Origin: VRUE01 sp963837695
Lineage (GTDB): Bacteria; Actinomycetota; Thermoleophilia; Solirubrobacterales; 70-9
Length of the DNA: 64,000 nucleotides
NCBI GenBank assembly: GCA_963837695.1
Contig: CAWINZ010000005.1
Coordinates: 1,364,001-1,428,000 of the forward strand
Reading direction: 5' to 3'
Under the pieces are notes generated by a model. It saw only the letters and a list, made by a program, of their open reading frames with translations, was not told the DNA's origin and searched no databases. Positions 31,703 through 41,793 of this stretch are shown here, one piece after another. A program made the position numbers and the translations under genes. The stretch's first letter is position 1. Each line of letters opens with the position of its first letter.

Positions 31703-32494
31703 ATGAGCGAGAGAACCAGTTATGAGCCCGGCACCCCTTCCTGGGTCGACCTCGGCACGCCGGACATCGATGCATCGGTCGAGTTCTACTCGGCGCTGTT
31801 CGGCTGGGACGTGCCCGAGTCCGAGAACGCCGAGCAGACCGGCGGCTACCGCCAGGCGATGAAGAACGGCAAGCCGGTCGCCGGGATGATGCCGTTGATG
31901 CAGGAGGGTCAGCCACCCGCCTGGTCCACCTACGTCTCGGTCGCCGACGCTGACGCGACCGCCGCGGCAGTCAAGCAGGCCGGCGGCAGCGTCATCGCCG
32001 AGCCGATGGACGTGATGGACCTCGGCCGGATGGCGATCTTCGCCGACCCGACCGGGGCGGTGTTTGGGATCTGGCAGCCCGGCAGCTTCATCGGCGCCGG
32101 GCTCGTCAACGAGCACGGCGCCTTCTCCTGGAACGAGCTGGGCACGCGTGACACCGCCGCCGCGAAGGCCTTCTACAGCGCCATCTTCGGCTGGGAGCCC
32201 GTCGACAACGACATGGGGGAGATGGGCACCTACACCGAGTGGAAACGTGGCGAGGGCTCGGCCGGCGGGATGATGGACGTCAGCGGGCGCCTGCCCGATG
32301 AGATCCCCGCCCACTGGCTGACCTACTTCGCGGTCGACGACGCCGACGCGGCGGTCGAGACGGTCAAGGCAAAGGGCGGCAGCGTTTCCTTCGGCCCGAT
32401 CGACATCCCGGTCGGCCGCTTCGCGATCGTTCAGGACCCGCACGGCGCGGCATTCGCCGTGATCAAGCTGTCCGAAGAAACCGCGGGCCGCTAG
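31703..32494 (+). CDS. Double-domain VOC-family (glyoxalase-like) protein
   Basis: 263 residues from the ATG at 31703 with GGAGCAG upstream; an in-frame extension to 31637 has no ribosome site. Two VOC modules are visible, each starting with a W-x-[DE]-L-x-T/R-D pattern and YSALFGWDVPES or YSAIFGWEPVDN, and ending in a DP-x-GA motif (ADPTGAVFGIWQPG, QDPHGAAFAVIKL). The pair resembles the Mycobacterium Cfp30B group. The substrate is unknown. Confidence 0.88.
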   Translation: MSERTSYEPGTPSWVDLGTPDIDASVEFYSALFGWDVPESENAEQTGGYRQAMKNGKPVAGMMPLMQEGQPPAWSTYVSVADADATAAAVKQAGGSVIAEPMDVMDLGRMAIFADPTGAVFGIWQPGSFIGAGLVNEHGAFSWNELGTRDTAAAKAFYSAIFGWEPVDNDMGEMGTYTEWKRGEGSAGGMMDVSGRLPDEIPAHWLTYFAVDDADAAVETVKAKGGSVSFGPIDIPVGRFAIVQDPHGAAFAVIKLSEETAGR

Positions 32495-32535
32495 GCAGGT
32501 AGTTCTGGCGCGGGAGCCGACTAGGCTTCCGCGCC

Positions 32536-34698
32536 GTGAGCGGCCCGATCAACCGTCTCGTCGCGGCCGTCACCGGCCGGCGTGGTCGCTGGCTGACGCC
32601 GGCGGCCTGGGTCCTGCTCGCGGTCGCCGGGCTCTTCGCCCACGCTCACCTCGACGATGTCACCGCCGCCGGGCAGAGCAGCTACCTGCCCTCGAACGCC
32701 GAATCGACCCGCGTCGTCGCCGCGCTCCAGCACAACTACAAGGGCGGCAACGACGTCCCGGTCCTGATCGTCTTCGACCGCGAAGGCGGCCTCACACCGG
32801 CCGACCTCGACGCGATCGGGGGGCTCGGCAAGGGCCTGGGACGGCTCGGCATCACCGGCGCGACGCCGGTCTTCGCTCCCTACTCGGGCAACACCGACAG
32901 CCCCCTGGGGAGCGTGGCGAGGATCGCGCACGGGATAGGGCCGATCTCCAGTGACCGAAAAGCAGCGCTGGTGGCGCTGGCAATCGACTCCGAAGACCGT
33001 GGCGCGGTCGTCGCCGGCGTCGCAAAGATCCGCCGCTACCTCGACGCGCACCGCCCGCCCGGGTTGCACTCATATGTCACCGGGCCGGGGGGCATAGCCG
33101 CCGACCTCGAGCACGTCGCCGAAGACGCCGGCAAGACACTGCTCTTCGCCACCCTCGGCCTCGTCCTCCTGCTGCTCCTGCTCGTCTACCGGGCGCCGAT
33201 CCTCGCCCCGCTTCCCCTGCTCGCCGTCGGCAGCGCCTATTTGGTCGCGAGTGGGATCGTCTACCTGCTGATCAAGGCGGGCCTGATCGTCGTCAACGTC
33301 GAGGGCACCCTGCTGCTGCTCGTGCTGATCTTCGGCGCCGGCACGGACTACTCGCTGCTGCTGGTTCACCGCTACCGGGAGGAGCTGGGCGAGGGGAAGG
33401 GACCCGCTGTCGCGCTGCCGCTCGCCGTCGCCGAGAGCGTGCCGGCGATCGTCGCCTCGGCGGGAACGGTGATCGCGGCGATGCTCGTCCTGCTGGTCGC
33501 CGAATTGGAGTCGACCCACTGGTTGGGACCGGTACTCGCGATCGGCGTCGCGACGATGCTCGTCGCCTCGCTCACCCTGCTGCCCGCGCTGCTCGCCCTG
33601 CTCGGCGAGCGGGCCTTTTGGCTGGCGCCTTCCACCCACGGTGGTCGAGCTTTGGACCGCTATCCGGATCAAACCTCGACCGCGGCCGGGGATAGTCGCT
33701 GGCGACGGGTGGCAAACCTGGTCCGCCGCCGGCCCCGGGCGATCGTCGCCACGGTGCTCGCCGCGCTGGCGCTGCTCTCGCTCGGCAACCTGATTCACCA
33801 TGGGACGATCGGCTTCGGCCAGGGGGAGATCGGCCCAACCGAATCCAGCCGCGGGACCGAAGTCCTCGACGAACACTTCCCACCGGGCCTCGGCTCGCCG
33901 CTGACCGCGGTGGTCGATGCCGGGGAAGTCGGGCCGGCCCTGCGGGGGTTGAGGAAGCTCGACGCCGTCAAGCTGACGCTCCCCGTGCCGCCCTCGCCGG
34001 GCTCCGAGGAGGCGGTGCTGACCATCGTTCTGCGCGGGAATCCCTACTCCGGCGCCGCGGCCGACGCCGTCAAGGGCATCCGCGAAAAGCTGAAGGAGGT
34101 CGCGCCGAGCGCCCTCGTCGGCGGCATCCCGGCCGAGAACTACGACGTCGAGCGGACCAATGCCCGCGACACCAAGCTGATCGTTCCCCTGGTCCTCCTG
34201 GTCGTCGGGCTGATTCTGATCCTCGTCCTGCGCGCCCTCGTCGGGCCGGCCTTCCTGATCGCCACCGTCGTCGCCTCCTTCGCGGCGACCCTCGGCCTGC
34301 TCACCTTTGCCTTCACCGAGCTGTTGGGGACGAGCGGGACCGCCTTCGACCTGGTCCTGATCTCGTTCATCTTCCTCGTCGCGCTCGGAGTCGATTACAA
34401 CATCTTCCTGATGATCCGGGCACGCGAGGAGGCGGCGAAGCGGGGCACCCGCGAGGGGATCCTCGCCGCCCTGGAGAACACCGGCGGCGTTGTTACCGGG
34501 GCCGGGGTGATCCTCGCCGGGACCTTCGCGACGCTGACCCTGTTGCCGCTCGAGCAGCTCGTCCAGATCGGCGCCACGGTAGCGATCGGCGTCCTGCTCG
34601 ACACCTTCGTAGTACGAGCGCTCCTCATCCCCTCGCTCACCTACTTACTAGGCGATCGCACCTGGTGGCCTAGCCGAGGTCGGCGGTCGCTTCCGTAG
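32536..34698 (+). CDS. MMPL/RND-family transporter
   Basis: 720 residues, GTG start 8 bases after TAGGCT. It has the MMPL layout: one N-terminal segment, a periplasmic loop, a six-helix bundle with the FGAGTDYSLLLVHRYREEL motif, a cytoplasmic loop, a second loop and a second bundle with LGVDYNIFLMIRAREEA. MMPL proteins export lipids or hydrophobic compounds. Its 3' end overlaps the convergent sufU gene by 29 bases. Confidence 0.93.
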   Translation: MSGPINRLVAAVTGRRGRWLTPAAWVLLAVAGLFAHAHLDDVTAAGQSSYLPSNAESTRVVAALQHNYKGGNDVPVLIVFDREGGLTPADLDAIGGLGKGLGRLGITGATPVFAPYSGNTDSPLGSVARIAHGIGPISSDRKAALVALAIDSEDRGAVVAGVAKIRRYLDAHRPPGLHSYVTGPGGIAADLEHVAEDAGKTLLFATLGLVLLLLLLVYRAPILAPLPLLAVGSAYLVASGIVYLLIKAGLIVVNVEGTLLLLVLIFGAGTDYSLLLVHRYREELGEGKGPAVALPLAVAESVPAIVASAGTVIAAMLVLLVAELESTHWLGPVLAIGVATMLVASLTLLPALLALLGERAFWLAPSTHGGRALDRYPDQTSTAAGDSRWRRVANLVRRRPRAIVATVLAALALLSLGNLIHHGTIGFGQGEIGPTESSRGTEVLDEHFPPGLGSPLTAVVDAGEVGPALRGLRKLDAVKLTLPVPPSPGSEEAVLTIVLRGNPYSGAAADAVKGIREKLKEVAPSALVGGIPAENYDVERTNARDTKLIVPLVLLVVGLILILVLRALVGPAFLIATVVASFAATLGLLTFAFTELLGTSGTAFDLVLISFIFLVALGVDYNIFLMIRAREEAAKRGTREGILAALENTGGVVTGAGVILAGTFATLTLLPLEQLVQIGATVAIGVLLDTFVVRALLIPSLTYLLGDRTWWPSRGRRSLP

Positions 34699-35101
34699 GG
34701 TCGCCCGTCTCGCCCTCGTCCTCCCATTCGGCGGGCTGGCCGAGGCCGGCGCTCTTGACCACCTTGAGGCCGAGCATCGCGCACTTCATCCGCGTCGCCG
34801 AGATCTCGATCCCGAGCAGGTCGAGGACGAACTCCTTGGGCAGGCGGAGCAGCTCCTCGCGTGATTTGCCGACCAGCTCGTCGGTCAGCAGCGAGGTCGC
34901 CGCCGTGGAGATCGCGCAGCCCTGGCCCTCGAAGGCGATCTCCGCCACCCGTCCCTCCTCGTCGAGCCGGACGGTCACATGCTGCTCGTCGCCGCAGAAC
35001 GGGTTGGTGTCCTCGAACTCGAGGTCGGGATCCTCGATCCGGCCGAAGTTGTGCGGCCGCTTGTAGTGCTCGAGGATCTGATCGCGATAGAGCTCGTCCA
35101 T
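34670..35101 (-). CDS. sufU: SUF sulfur-transfer protein SufU
   Basis: 143 residues. The three conserved cysteines are in NPFCGDE, GQGCAIS and MKCAML, with RPHNFGRIEDPD typical of the SufU/IscU fold. In Gram-positive bacteria SufU is a zinc-dependent acceptor of sulfur from SufS. Its ATG shares a base with the sufS stop (TGATG). Confidence 0.95.
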   Translation of the reverse strand: MDELYRDQILEHYKRPHNFGRIEDPDLEFEDTNPFCGDEQHVTVRLDEEGRVAEIAFEGQGCAISTAATSLLTDELVGKSREELLRLPKEFVLDLLGIEISATRMKCAMLGLKVVKSAGLGQPAEWEDEGETGDPTEATADLG

Positions 35102-36345
35102 CAGAGACCAAAGACCTTGCGGGCGTCGTGGAGGCCCTCGACGAGGCGGTCGATCTCCTCGTCGGTCGTGTAGACGCCGAAGCTGGCGCGGGCGGTGGCG
35201 GCCACCCCGAGGCGGTCCATGAGGGGCTGCGCGCAGTGGTGGCCGGCGCGGACGGCGACGCCGTGGCGGTCGAGGATCTCCGAGACGTCGTGGGCGTGGA
35301 CCCCCTCGAGCTCGAAGGAAACCGGGCCGAGGCGCTCGGGCCCGCGCGGCGGGCCGAAGACACGCAGGCCCGGGGCCGCGGTGAGCTGCTCCAGCGCGTA
35401 GTCGGTGATCTGCCGCTCGTGGTCGCGCACCGCCTCCATACCGAGCCCATCGAGCCAGCGCAGTGCCGAGGCCATGCCGATCGCCTGCGCGATCGCCGGC
35501 GTGCCCGCCTCGAAGCGCGCCGGCACGTCGGCGTAGGTCGTCCCCTCCTTGGTCACCTTGCGGATCATCGAGCCGCCGCCGAGGAAGGGCGGCATCTCGC
35601 GCAGCAGGTCCAGCTTCGCCCAGAGCGCACCGATCCCGGTCGGCGCGTAGAGCTTGTGCCCCGTAAGCGCGTAGAAGTCGACGCCCAGCTCGGCGACGTC
35701 AAGCGGCAGCTTTGGCGCCGCCTGGGCGCCATCGGCGAGGACCAGCGCGCCCGCCTCGTGGGCCAGGCGGGCGATCTCGGTGACGTCGTTCTCCGTGCCG
35801 AGCACGTTGGAGACATGGGCGACGGCGACAAGCTTCGGCTCTCGCTCGAGCAGCGCCGCGTAGGCGTCCATGTCGAGCAGGCCGTCCTCGCCGACCGGCA
35901 CCCAGTCGATCTCGGCGCCCGCCCGCTCGGCAAGCTGCTGCCAGGGGACGATGTTCGAGTGGTGCTCCATCTCGGTCAGCACGATCCGGTCGCCGGCGCC
36001 GATATTGGCGTCGCCCCAGGCCCGCGCGACCAGGTTGATCGCCTCGGTCGCGTTGCGGACGAAGATGACCTCGCGCCGGTCGCTTGCTCCGAGGTGGTCA
36101 GCGACCGTCGCCCGCGCTCCCTCGTAGGCCGCGGTCGCCTCAGCCGAGAGCGTGTGCGAGCCGCGGTGGACGTTGGAGTGGTGCGCCCGCTCGTAGCGGT
36201 CGACTGCCTGGATCGAGGCCAGGACCCGCTGCGCGCTGGCACCGCTGTCGAGGTAGGCGACCGGGCGGCCGTGGACCTCGCGCTGCAGCGCCGGGAAGGA
36301 GCCCCGGACCTTCTCGATCGGGAAGGGCTTGGCCGCTACCGTCAC
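35101..36345 (-). CDS. sufS: Cysteine desulfurase SufS
   Basis: 414 residues. The PLP Lys is in ALTGHKLYAPTGIGAL, the active Cys in VRAGHHCAQPLMDRL, and ATEAINLVARAWG and EMEHHSNIVPWQ are further group II cysteine desulfurase signatures. It takes sulfur from cysteine and passes it to SufU. Position between sufC and sufU fits the actinobacterial suf order. Confidence 0.96.
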   Translation of the reverse strand: MTVAAKPFPIEKVRGSFPALQREVHGRPVAYLDSGASAQRVLASIQAVDRYERAHHSNVHRGSHTLSAEATAAYEGARATVADHLGASDRREVIFVRNATEAINLVARAWGDANIGAGDRIVLTEMEHHSNIVPWQQLAERAGAEIDWVPVGEDGLLDMDAYAALLEREPKLVAVAHVSNVLGTENDVTEIARLAHEAGALVLADGAQAAPKLPLDVAELGVDFYALTGHKLYAPTGIGALWAKLDLLREMPPFLGGGSMIRKVTKEGTTYADVPARFEAGTPAIAQAIGMASALRWLDGLGMEAVRDHERQITDYALEQLTAAPGLRVFGPPRGPERLGPVSFELEGVHAHDVSEILDRHGVAVRAGHHCAQPLMDRLGVAATARASFGVYTTDEEIDRLVEGLHDARKVFGL

Positions 36346-36394
36346 GGGACGGCGCCCCTCACAAATGCTTCACCCGACCTCCGGTCGCACACCA

Positions 36395-37186
<792 letters not shown>

Positions 37187-37239
37187 TTTAGCTCCGTTCG
37201 TCTGGTTCGGTTGGTGATGCGGGGTTCGGCGATTCGGGA

Positions 37240-37716
37240 TTAGGCGACGCTGCCGACGGGTGCCTTGGCGGTGCCGCTGGGCACGCCGCCGGAGAACTCG
37301 ACCAGCTCGGCCAGCGTGGTGCCGGCGAGCGCCTTGGTGACGCCGCCCTGGACACGGGTCCAGAGCAGCTTCGTCGCGCAGGCATGGTCGCCGTCTGACT
37401 CGTGCGAGCAGAGCACCTTGCCCTCGGGAGCCTCGTGGAAGCACTCCATCGGGGCGATCTGCCCTTCCAGCGCCTCGACCACTTCGTCGAGCGTGATCGC
37501 CTCCGCCGGCTGGGCCAGTCGGTAGCCGCCATGGGCGCCGCGGGTCGAGCTGACCAGCCCGGCGTTGCGCAGCTTGGCGACCAGGTGCTCCAGGTAGGAG
37601 AGCGGCAAGCGCTCCGCCTCGGCGACCGCGCTGAGCGAGACCGGGGCGGACCCGGGCTGGCGACCCAGCTCGACCATGAGGCGGACTCCGTACTCCGCTT
37701 TCGTCGAGAACAGCAT
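37240..37716 (-). CDS. Rrf2-family Fe-S-type regulator at the head of the suf genes
   Basis: 158 residues. The N-terminal winged helix is MLFSTKAEYGVRLMVELGRQ, LPLSYLEHLVAKLRNAGLVS, GAHGGYRLAQPAEAI. Three cysteines (MECFHE, VLCSHE, HACATK) match cluster ligands in IscR/SufR-like Rrf2 proteins, so it probably senses Fe-S status and controls suf expression. The shared motif at 37724-37743 lies just upstream of its ATG, which suggests autoregulation. Confidence 0.9.
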   Translation of the reverse strand: MLFSTKAEYGVRLMVELGRQPGSAPVSLSAVAEAERLPLSYLEHLVAKLRNAGLVSSTRGAHGGYRLAQPAEAITLDEVVEALEGQIAPMECFHEAPEGKVLCSHESDGDHACATKLLWTRVQGGVTKALAGTTLAELVEFSGGVPSGTAKAPVGSVA

Positions 37717-37723
37717 CGACCTA

Positions 37724-37743
37724 AATCCTACTGAAGCGGTCGG
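37724..37743 (-). promoter_or_regulatory. Rrf2-type motif before the rrf2-sufC-sufS-sufU operon
   Basis: On the minus strand CCGACCGCTTCAGTAGGATT, ending 7 bases before the rrf2 ATG, matches the motif downstream of the -10 box of the Rieske-sufBD operon. CCGAC and GTAGG are near-inverted halves. It is the best candidate operator for the regulator. Confidence 0.6.
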
Positions 37744-37757
37744 TTTTGGACCAGGTC

Positions 37758-39236
37758 CTATGCGGACGCGGCCTCGGTCGCCTCCCGGTCGCCGGCCTCC
37801 TCTGCGACCTCGCTGCCCAGTTCGACGTGGGCCCTGCTGTCGCTGCCGCGGATCAGGACCAGGGTCAGGACGAAGCCGAGCGCGGCGATCGCGGCGCCGC
37901 CGAGGAAGGCGGCCTGGAAGCCCTCGGTCAGTCCGTTCGCCAGGCTCGATCCGCCGGCCGACATCACGTCTTCGGTGCGCGAGGTCGCCAGGGTCGAGAG
38001 CACCGCCAGGCCGAGCGCGCCCCCGACCTGCTGGGAGGTGTTGATCAGGCCGCTGGCCAGGCCGGCCTCGTGCTCCTCGACCCCGGAGACGGCGGCGATC
38101 GTCGTCGTCACGAAGGAGAAGCCCAGCCCGGCCGCGGCGAGCAGCGAGGGGCCGAGGATGTCGGTGGTGAAGCCGCCGCCGACCGAGACGCGGCTGAACC
38201 AGGTGAGGCCGGCGACGATGAAGAGCAGGCCCGCGGCTAGCACCGGCTTGTAGCCGAAGCGGGTGACCAACTGCGAGGCGATCGCCGCCGAGGCCATGAT
38301 CACCAGCGCCAGCGGCAGGTAGGAGAGCCCGGCGTGGATCGCGCTGTAGCCGAGCACCTGCTGCATATATAGGGAGATGAAGAAGAACATCGAGAAGAGC
38401 GAGGCGCCGACCAGCAGGCCGACGACGTTGGCGCCGGTCAGGGTGCGGATGCGGAAGATCGAGAACGGCACGAGCGGCTTCTTCGCGCGCAGCTCGATCG
38501 CGGCGAAGGCGGCGAAGAGGACGAGTGAGAGCGCGATCAGCCCGAGCGTTTTGGTCGAGCCCCAGCCGGCCGCCGTCGCGTCGACAACGGCGTAGACGAG
38601 GATCGAGAGCGCCGCGGTGACCGTCACCGCGCCGGCCACGTCGAAGGCCCGGGTCTCGTGCTCGGCGCGGCTTTCGGCGATCAACCTGGGGGAGAGGGCG
38701 AAGGCGATCAGGCTGACCGGGACGTTGACCCAGAGCACCCATTCCCAGCCGAGGCCGTCGGTGAGGATGCCGCCGAGCAAGACGCCCGCCGCGCCGCCGG
38801 AGCCGGCGACCGCGCCCCAGACGCCGAGCGCCTTGTTGCGCTCGGAGCCGTCGCTGAAGGTGGTGGTGACGATCGAGAGCGCCGCCGGCGAGATGATCGC
38901 CGCGCCGAGGCCCTGCGCCGCCCGCGCCGCGATCAGCTGCCCCTCGGTGGAGGCGAAGCCGGCGGCGAGCGAGGCGAAGGCGACGACGAGCAGGCCGGCC
39001 ATGAAGACGCGCCGCCGGCCGAGCAGGTCGGCCGTGCGCCCGCCGAGCAGGAGGAAGCCGCCGAAGGTGAGGATGTAGGCGTTGACGACCCAGGGCAGGT
39101 TCTCCTGGGAGAAGTCAAGTGCCTTGCCGATCGTCGGCAGCGCCACGTTGACGATCGAGGCGTCGAGCACGACGACGAACTGCGCCGAGCAGAGCAGGAC
39201 CAGCGCCAGCCAACGCTTCTCTCGGTAGTCGTTCAT
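37758..39236 (-). CDS. MFS drug exporter of the DHA2 (EmrB/QacA) type
   Basis: 492 residues, 14 predicted membrane segments. Signatures include LDASIVNVALPTIGKAL, GGRTADLLGRRRVF (motif A-like) and GSGGAAGVLLGGILTDGLG (motif C-like). It should export drugs or metabolites with proton exchange. It overlaps the response regulator stop by four bases (ATGA), so it is probably the regulator's direct partner. Confidence 0.93.
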   Translation of the reverse strand: MNDYREKRWLALVLLCSAQFVVVLDASIVNVALPTIGKALDFSQENLPWVVNAYILTFGGFLLLGGRTADLLGRRRVFMAGLLVVAFASLAAGFASTEGQLIAARAAQGLGAAIISPAALSIVTTTFSDGSERNKALGVWGAVAGSGGAAGVLLGGILTDGLGWEWVLWVNVPVSLIAFALSPRLIAESRAEHETRAFDVAGAVTVTAALSILVYAVVDATAAGWGSTKTLGLIALSLVLFAAFAAIELRAKKPLVPFSIFRIRTLTGANVVGLLVGASLFSMFFFISLYMQQVLGYSAIHAGLSYLPLALVIMASAAIASQLVTRFGYKPVLAAGLLFIVAGLTWFSRVSVGGGFTTDILGPSLLAAAGLGFSFVTTTIAAVSGVEEHEAGLASGLINTSQQVGGALGLAVLSTLATSRTEDVMSAGGSSLANGLTEGFQAAFLGGAAIAALGFVLTLVLIRGSDSRAHVELGSEVAEEAGDREATEAASA

Positions 39237-39817
39237 GGCTCGATCAAACCGCGGCGGATCGCGTAGCGGACCAACTCGACCCGGTCCCGCATTCCCAGCT
39301 TACGCATCGCATTGGCCCGGTGGTTCTCGATCGTCTTCTCGGAGAGATGGAGGATTGCCGCGATCTCCTTCGAGGTGTGTGCCTCGGCGACGAGCTTGAC
39401 GATCTCCTCCTCGCGCGGCGTCAGCGTGCCCTGCGCCGCCGGAGCGGGGAACGACTCGCCGCGCTCGATCGCCCGGATCGCCGCGACGAGATCGGTATCG
39501 GCCTGCGTCTTCACCACATAGCCCGATGCCCCCGCCTTCAGCGCCTCGGCGACGTAGCGCTCGTCGTCGTGCATCGAGAGGATCAGGACGGCGACCTCGG
39601 GCGCCTGCGCCTTGATCTCGCGCGTCGCCTGCAGCCCGGTCAGCTTCGGCATCTTGACATCGAGGATCGCCAGGTCGGGCCGCTCGCTGATCGCCAGCTC
39701 GCGCGCCTCGGCCCCGTCCGCCGCCTCGGCGACGACCTCGATGTCGGCCTGGCGCTCGAGCAGCAACCGCAGCCCGGAGCGCACAATCCCATGGTCGTCT
39801 GCGATCAGGACTCTCAT
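39233..39817 (-). CDS. NarL/FixJ-family response regulator
   Basis: 194 residues, slightly short. The receiver has DD at 7-8 (IADDHGIVRSG), the phospho-acceptor in LAILDVKMPKLTG and Lys in GYVVKTQ. The LuxR-type HTH reads LTPREEEIVKLVAEAHTSKE, IAAILHLSEKTIENHRANAM. The likely partner kinase is at 40799-41671, with one opposite-strand gene in between. It is followed by the MFS exporter gene. Confidence 0.93.
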   Translation of the reverse strand: MRVLIADDHGIVRSGLRLLLERQADIEVVAEAADGAEARELAISERPDLAILDVKMPKLTGLQATREIKAQAPEVAVLILSMHDDERYVAEALKAGASGYVVKTQADTDLVAAIRAIERGESFPAPAAQGTLTPREEEIVKLVAEAHTSKEIAAILHLSEKTIENHRANAMRKLGMRDRVELVRYAIRRGLIEP

Positions 39818-39883
39818 CGGACGCGCAGTCTCTCACCGAGCGGATGGCATCCAAGCGCATAGGGGGGGGAGAGATCGGCAGGT

Positions 39884-40819
39884 GTGGCGACTTACCCCCA
39901 TCAAATGGAGGGGAAACGCGCCACACCCGACCTGGTTGTCGCCGAGATCGCGAAGCATCAGCATGGCGCCATCTCAGTCGCGCAGCTGCGTGGCTTGGGT
40001 ATCGATGACCGTGGGATTAAGGCCCGTGCAGCAGCGGGGCGATTGCATCGGGTCCATCGGGGTGTTTACGCGGTCGGCCACGCGGCGCTCTCGCTCCAAG
40101 GTCGTTGCATGGCCGCCGTGCTCGCCGTGGGGCGCGGCCCGATGCGAGCGGGTGAGCCGCTGCTCGACTACTGGGGGGCAGCGGTAAGCCATCGTGGTGC
40201 GGCGGTGCTCTGGGAGCTGTTGCCGTACACGTCGGGAACCGTCGATGTCATCGTGCCGGGCAACGGGGGAAGGGCTCGTCGGGCCGGGGTGCGTGTTCAC
40301 CGCTCACGCTCACTTGCCCGCCGTGACGTGGTCTCCCGCCAGGGAGTGCCGCTCACCAGCTCCGCTCGGACGGTGGAGGATCTGCGCCGCGCGGTCGCGG
40401 CCGGGTGGCCCGGTGCGCTTACGCCGCGCGAGCTGCGCAAGGCGGTCAGACAGGCGAACGTGCTCGGCCTGCCGGTGGACGAGGAGGGCCGCCGGGTCCG
40501 TACGCGTGGCGACCTGGAGGAAGACTTCCTCCGGCTGTGTCGCCGCCACCGGCTGCCGCTGCCGGAGGTGAACGTTCGCGTCGGGGCGTTCCTCGTCGAC
40601 TTCATCTGGCGCGAGCGGCGGCTGGTCGTGGAAACCGACCACTACATCCACCACCGGGGACGAGCGGCTTTCCAGGACGACAGGGGCCGGGGTCTCGAGC
40701 TGAGGCGCCTTGGCTATGAGGTCCTGCAATTGTCCGAAAAACAGATTGACGAGGAAGCGCGCCGGGTCGCGGAGACCCTGGGCGCGATCCTCCGCCCCTC
40801 ACCGGTCACTCTCAGCTAA
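39884..40819 (+). CDS. AbiEi-like HTH plus DUF559 nuclease-fold protein
   Basis: 311 residues from GTG 39884 (or ATG 39905). The N-terminus has the AbiEi-type antitoxin domain: HGAISVAQLRGLGIDDRGIK, ARAAAGRLHRVHRGVYAVGH. The C-terminus has the DUF559/Vsr-like nuclease fold: VGAFLVDFIWRERRLVVETD and YHHRGRAAFQDDRGR-like residues followed by LRRLGYEVLQLSE. Such proteins are abundant in actinobacteria; whether they act as antitoxins or nucleases is unknown. It lies between kinase and regulator on the opposite strand and overlaps the kinase 3' end by 21 bases. Confidence 0.82.
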   Translation: MATYPHQMEGKRATPDLVVAEIAKHQHGAISVAQLRGLGIDDRGIKARAAAGRLHRVHRGVYAVGHAALSLQGRCMAAVLAVGRGPMRAGEPLLDYWGAAVSHRGAAVLWELLPYTSGTVDVIVPGNGGRARRAGVRVHRSRSLARRDVVSRQGVPLTSSARTVEDLRRAVAAGWPGALTPRELRKAVRQANVLGLPVDEEGRRVRTRGDLEEDFLRLCRRHRLPLPEVNVRVGAFLVDFIWRERRLVVETDHYIHHRGRAAFQDDRGRGLELRRLGYEVLQLSEKQIDEEARRVAETLGAILRPSPVTLS

Positions 40820-41671
40820 AGGGACGGTGAGCCGGACCGTGGTGCCGTGGCCCGGCCGCGACTCGATCGTCAGCTCGGCGCCGATCAGCAGGGCGCGCTC
40901 GCGCATGCCGCCGATCCCGAGGCCGCGCTCGGACTGCTCGAAGGCGAAGCCGCGGCCGTCGTCGGCGACCTCCAGCTCCACCGCGTCCCCGGAGCGGCGC
41001 AGGGTCACGGCGATTTGCTGCGCCTCGCTGTGGCGGGCGGCGTTGGTCAGGGACTCCTGGGCGACGCGGTAGACGACCAGCTGCACGTCGTCGTCGAGAT
41101 CGGAGAAGTCGCCCTCGGCGGTCAGCTCGGCTGCCAGCCCGGAGCGCTCGAGCTGCTCCACCTGTCCTGCGATCGCGGCGGCGAGGCCGAGGTCGTCGAG
41201 CGCGGTCGGGCGCAGCTGACGGGCGAGGGAGAGCAGCTCGCGCATTGCCTGGTTGGCGAGCGTGCGGGTCTCGGCGAGCTCGGGCTCAAGCTCCGGCGGC
41301 GCCGCCTCGCGCACCGCCTCCAAACGCAGCAGCAGCCCGGTCAGCGACTGGTTGACCTCGTCGTGCAGGTCGCGCGCGACCCGCGCGCGCTCCTCCTCCT
41401 GAGCGCGCAGGGCGGCGCTGCCGGCGCGCCGCCGCTCGGCTTCGAGGCGCCGGATCATGCGCAGGAAGGCGAGCTCGATCCGCTCGACCTCCTCGGTCTC
41501 GCCGATTCCGTCGATCGAGTCGGGCAGCAGCGGCCCCGGTCGGCTCAGGTCGACCTTCTCCATTTCCTCGATCAGGTTTCCGAGCGGCGCAAAGCGGCGC
41601 CGCAGGACGACGAGGTTGACGGCGAGCGCGATTGCGATCGCGGCGAGCGCGACGATGACCAGGGTCGTCAC
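40799..41671 (-). CDS. NarL-type sensor histidine kinase (HisKA_3)
   Basis: 290 residues from the GTG at 41671. One membrane segment (VIVALAAIAIALAVNLVVL) precedes a HAMP-like linker, a HisKA_3 box with the phospho-His in ARVARDLHDEVNQSL, and an ATPase domain with N box SLTNAARHSEA, G1 EVADDGRGF and G2 GLGIGGMRER. It should phosphorylate the regulator at 39233-39817. A 20-bp tandem repeat lies over its start. Confidence 0.9.
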   Translation of the reverse strand: MTTLVIVALAAIAIALAVNLVVLRRRFAPLGNLIEEMEKVDLSRPGPLLPDSIDGIGETEEVERIELAFLRMIRRLEAERRRAGSAALRAQEEERARVARDLHDEVNQSLTGLLLRLEAVREAAPPELEPELAETRTLANQAMRELLSLARQLRPTALDDLGLAAAIAGQVEQLERSGLAAELTAEGDFSDLDDDVQLVVYRVAQESLTNAARHSEAQQIAVTLRRSGDAVELEVADDGRGFAFEQSERGLGIGGMRERALLIGAELTIESRPGHGTTVRLTVPLAESDR

Positions 41672-41704
41672 AGTGAGGCGAGGATCGTCACAGTGAGGCG
41701 AGGA
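41665..41704. repeat. Perfect 20-bp tandem repeat at the kinase start
   Basis: TCGTCACAGTGAGGCGAGGA occurs twice in direct succession (41665-41684, 41685-41704). One GTG start of the kinase lies in the first copy and an equivalent GTG lies in the second but in another frame. It may have arisen by slippage and could affect start choice or binding upstream. Confidence 0.85.
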
Positions 41705-41793
41705 TAGGGGGTGGTACCTATGGCCGGAACGGCGTTTCGCGGCCATACTTCGAGGCCCGCCCGATCTTCAACAAAACCGACAGGAGCCAAGCG

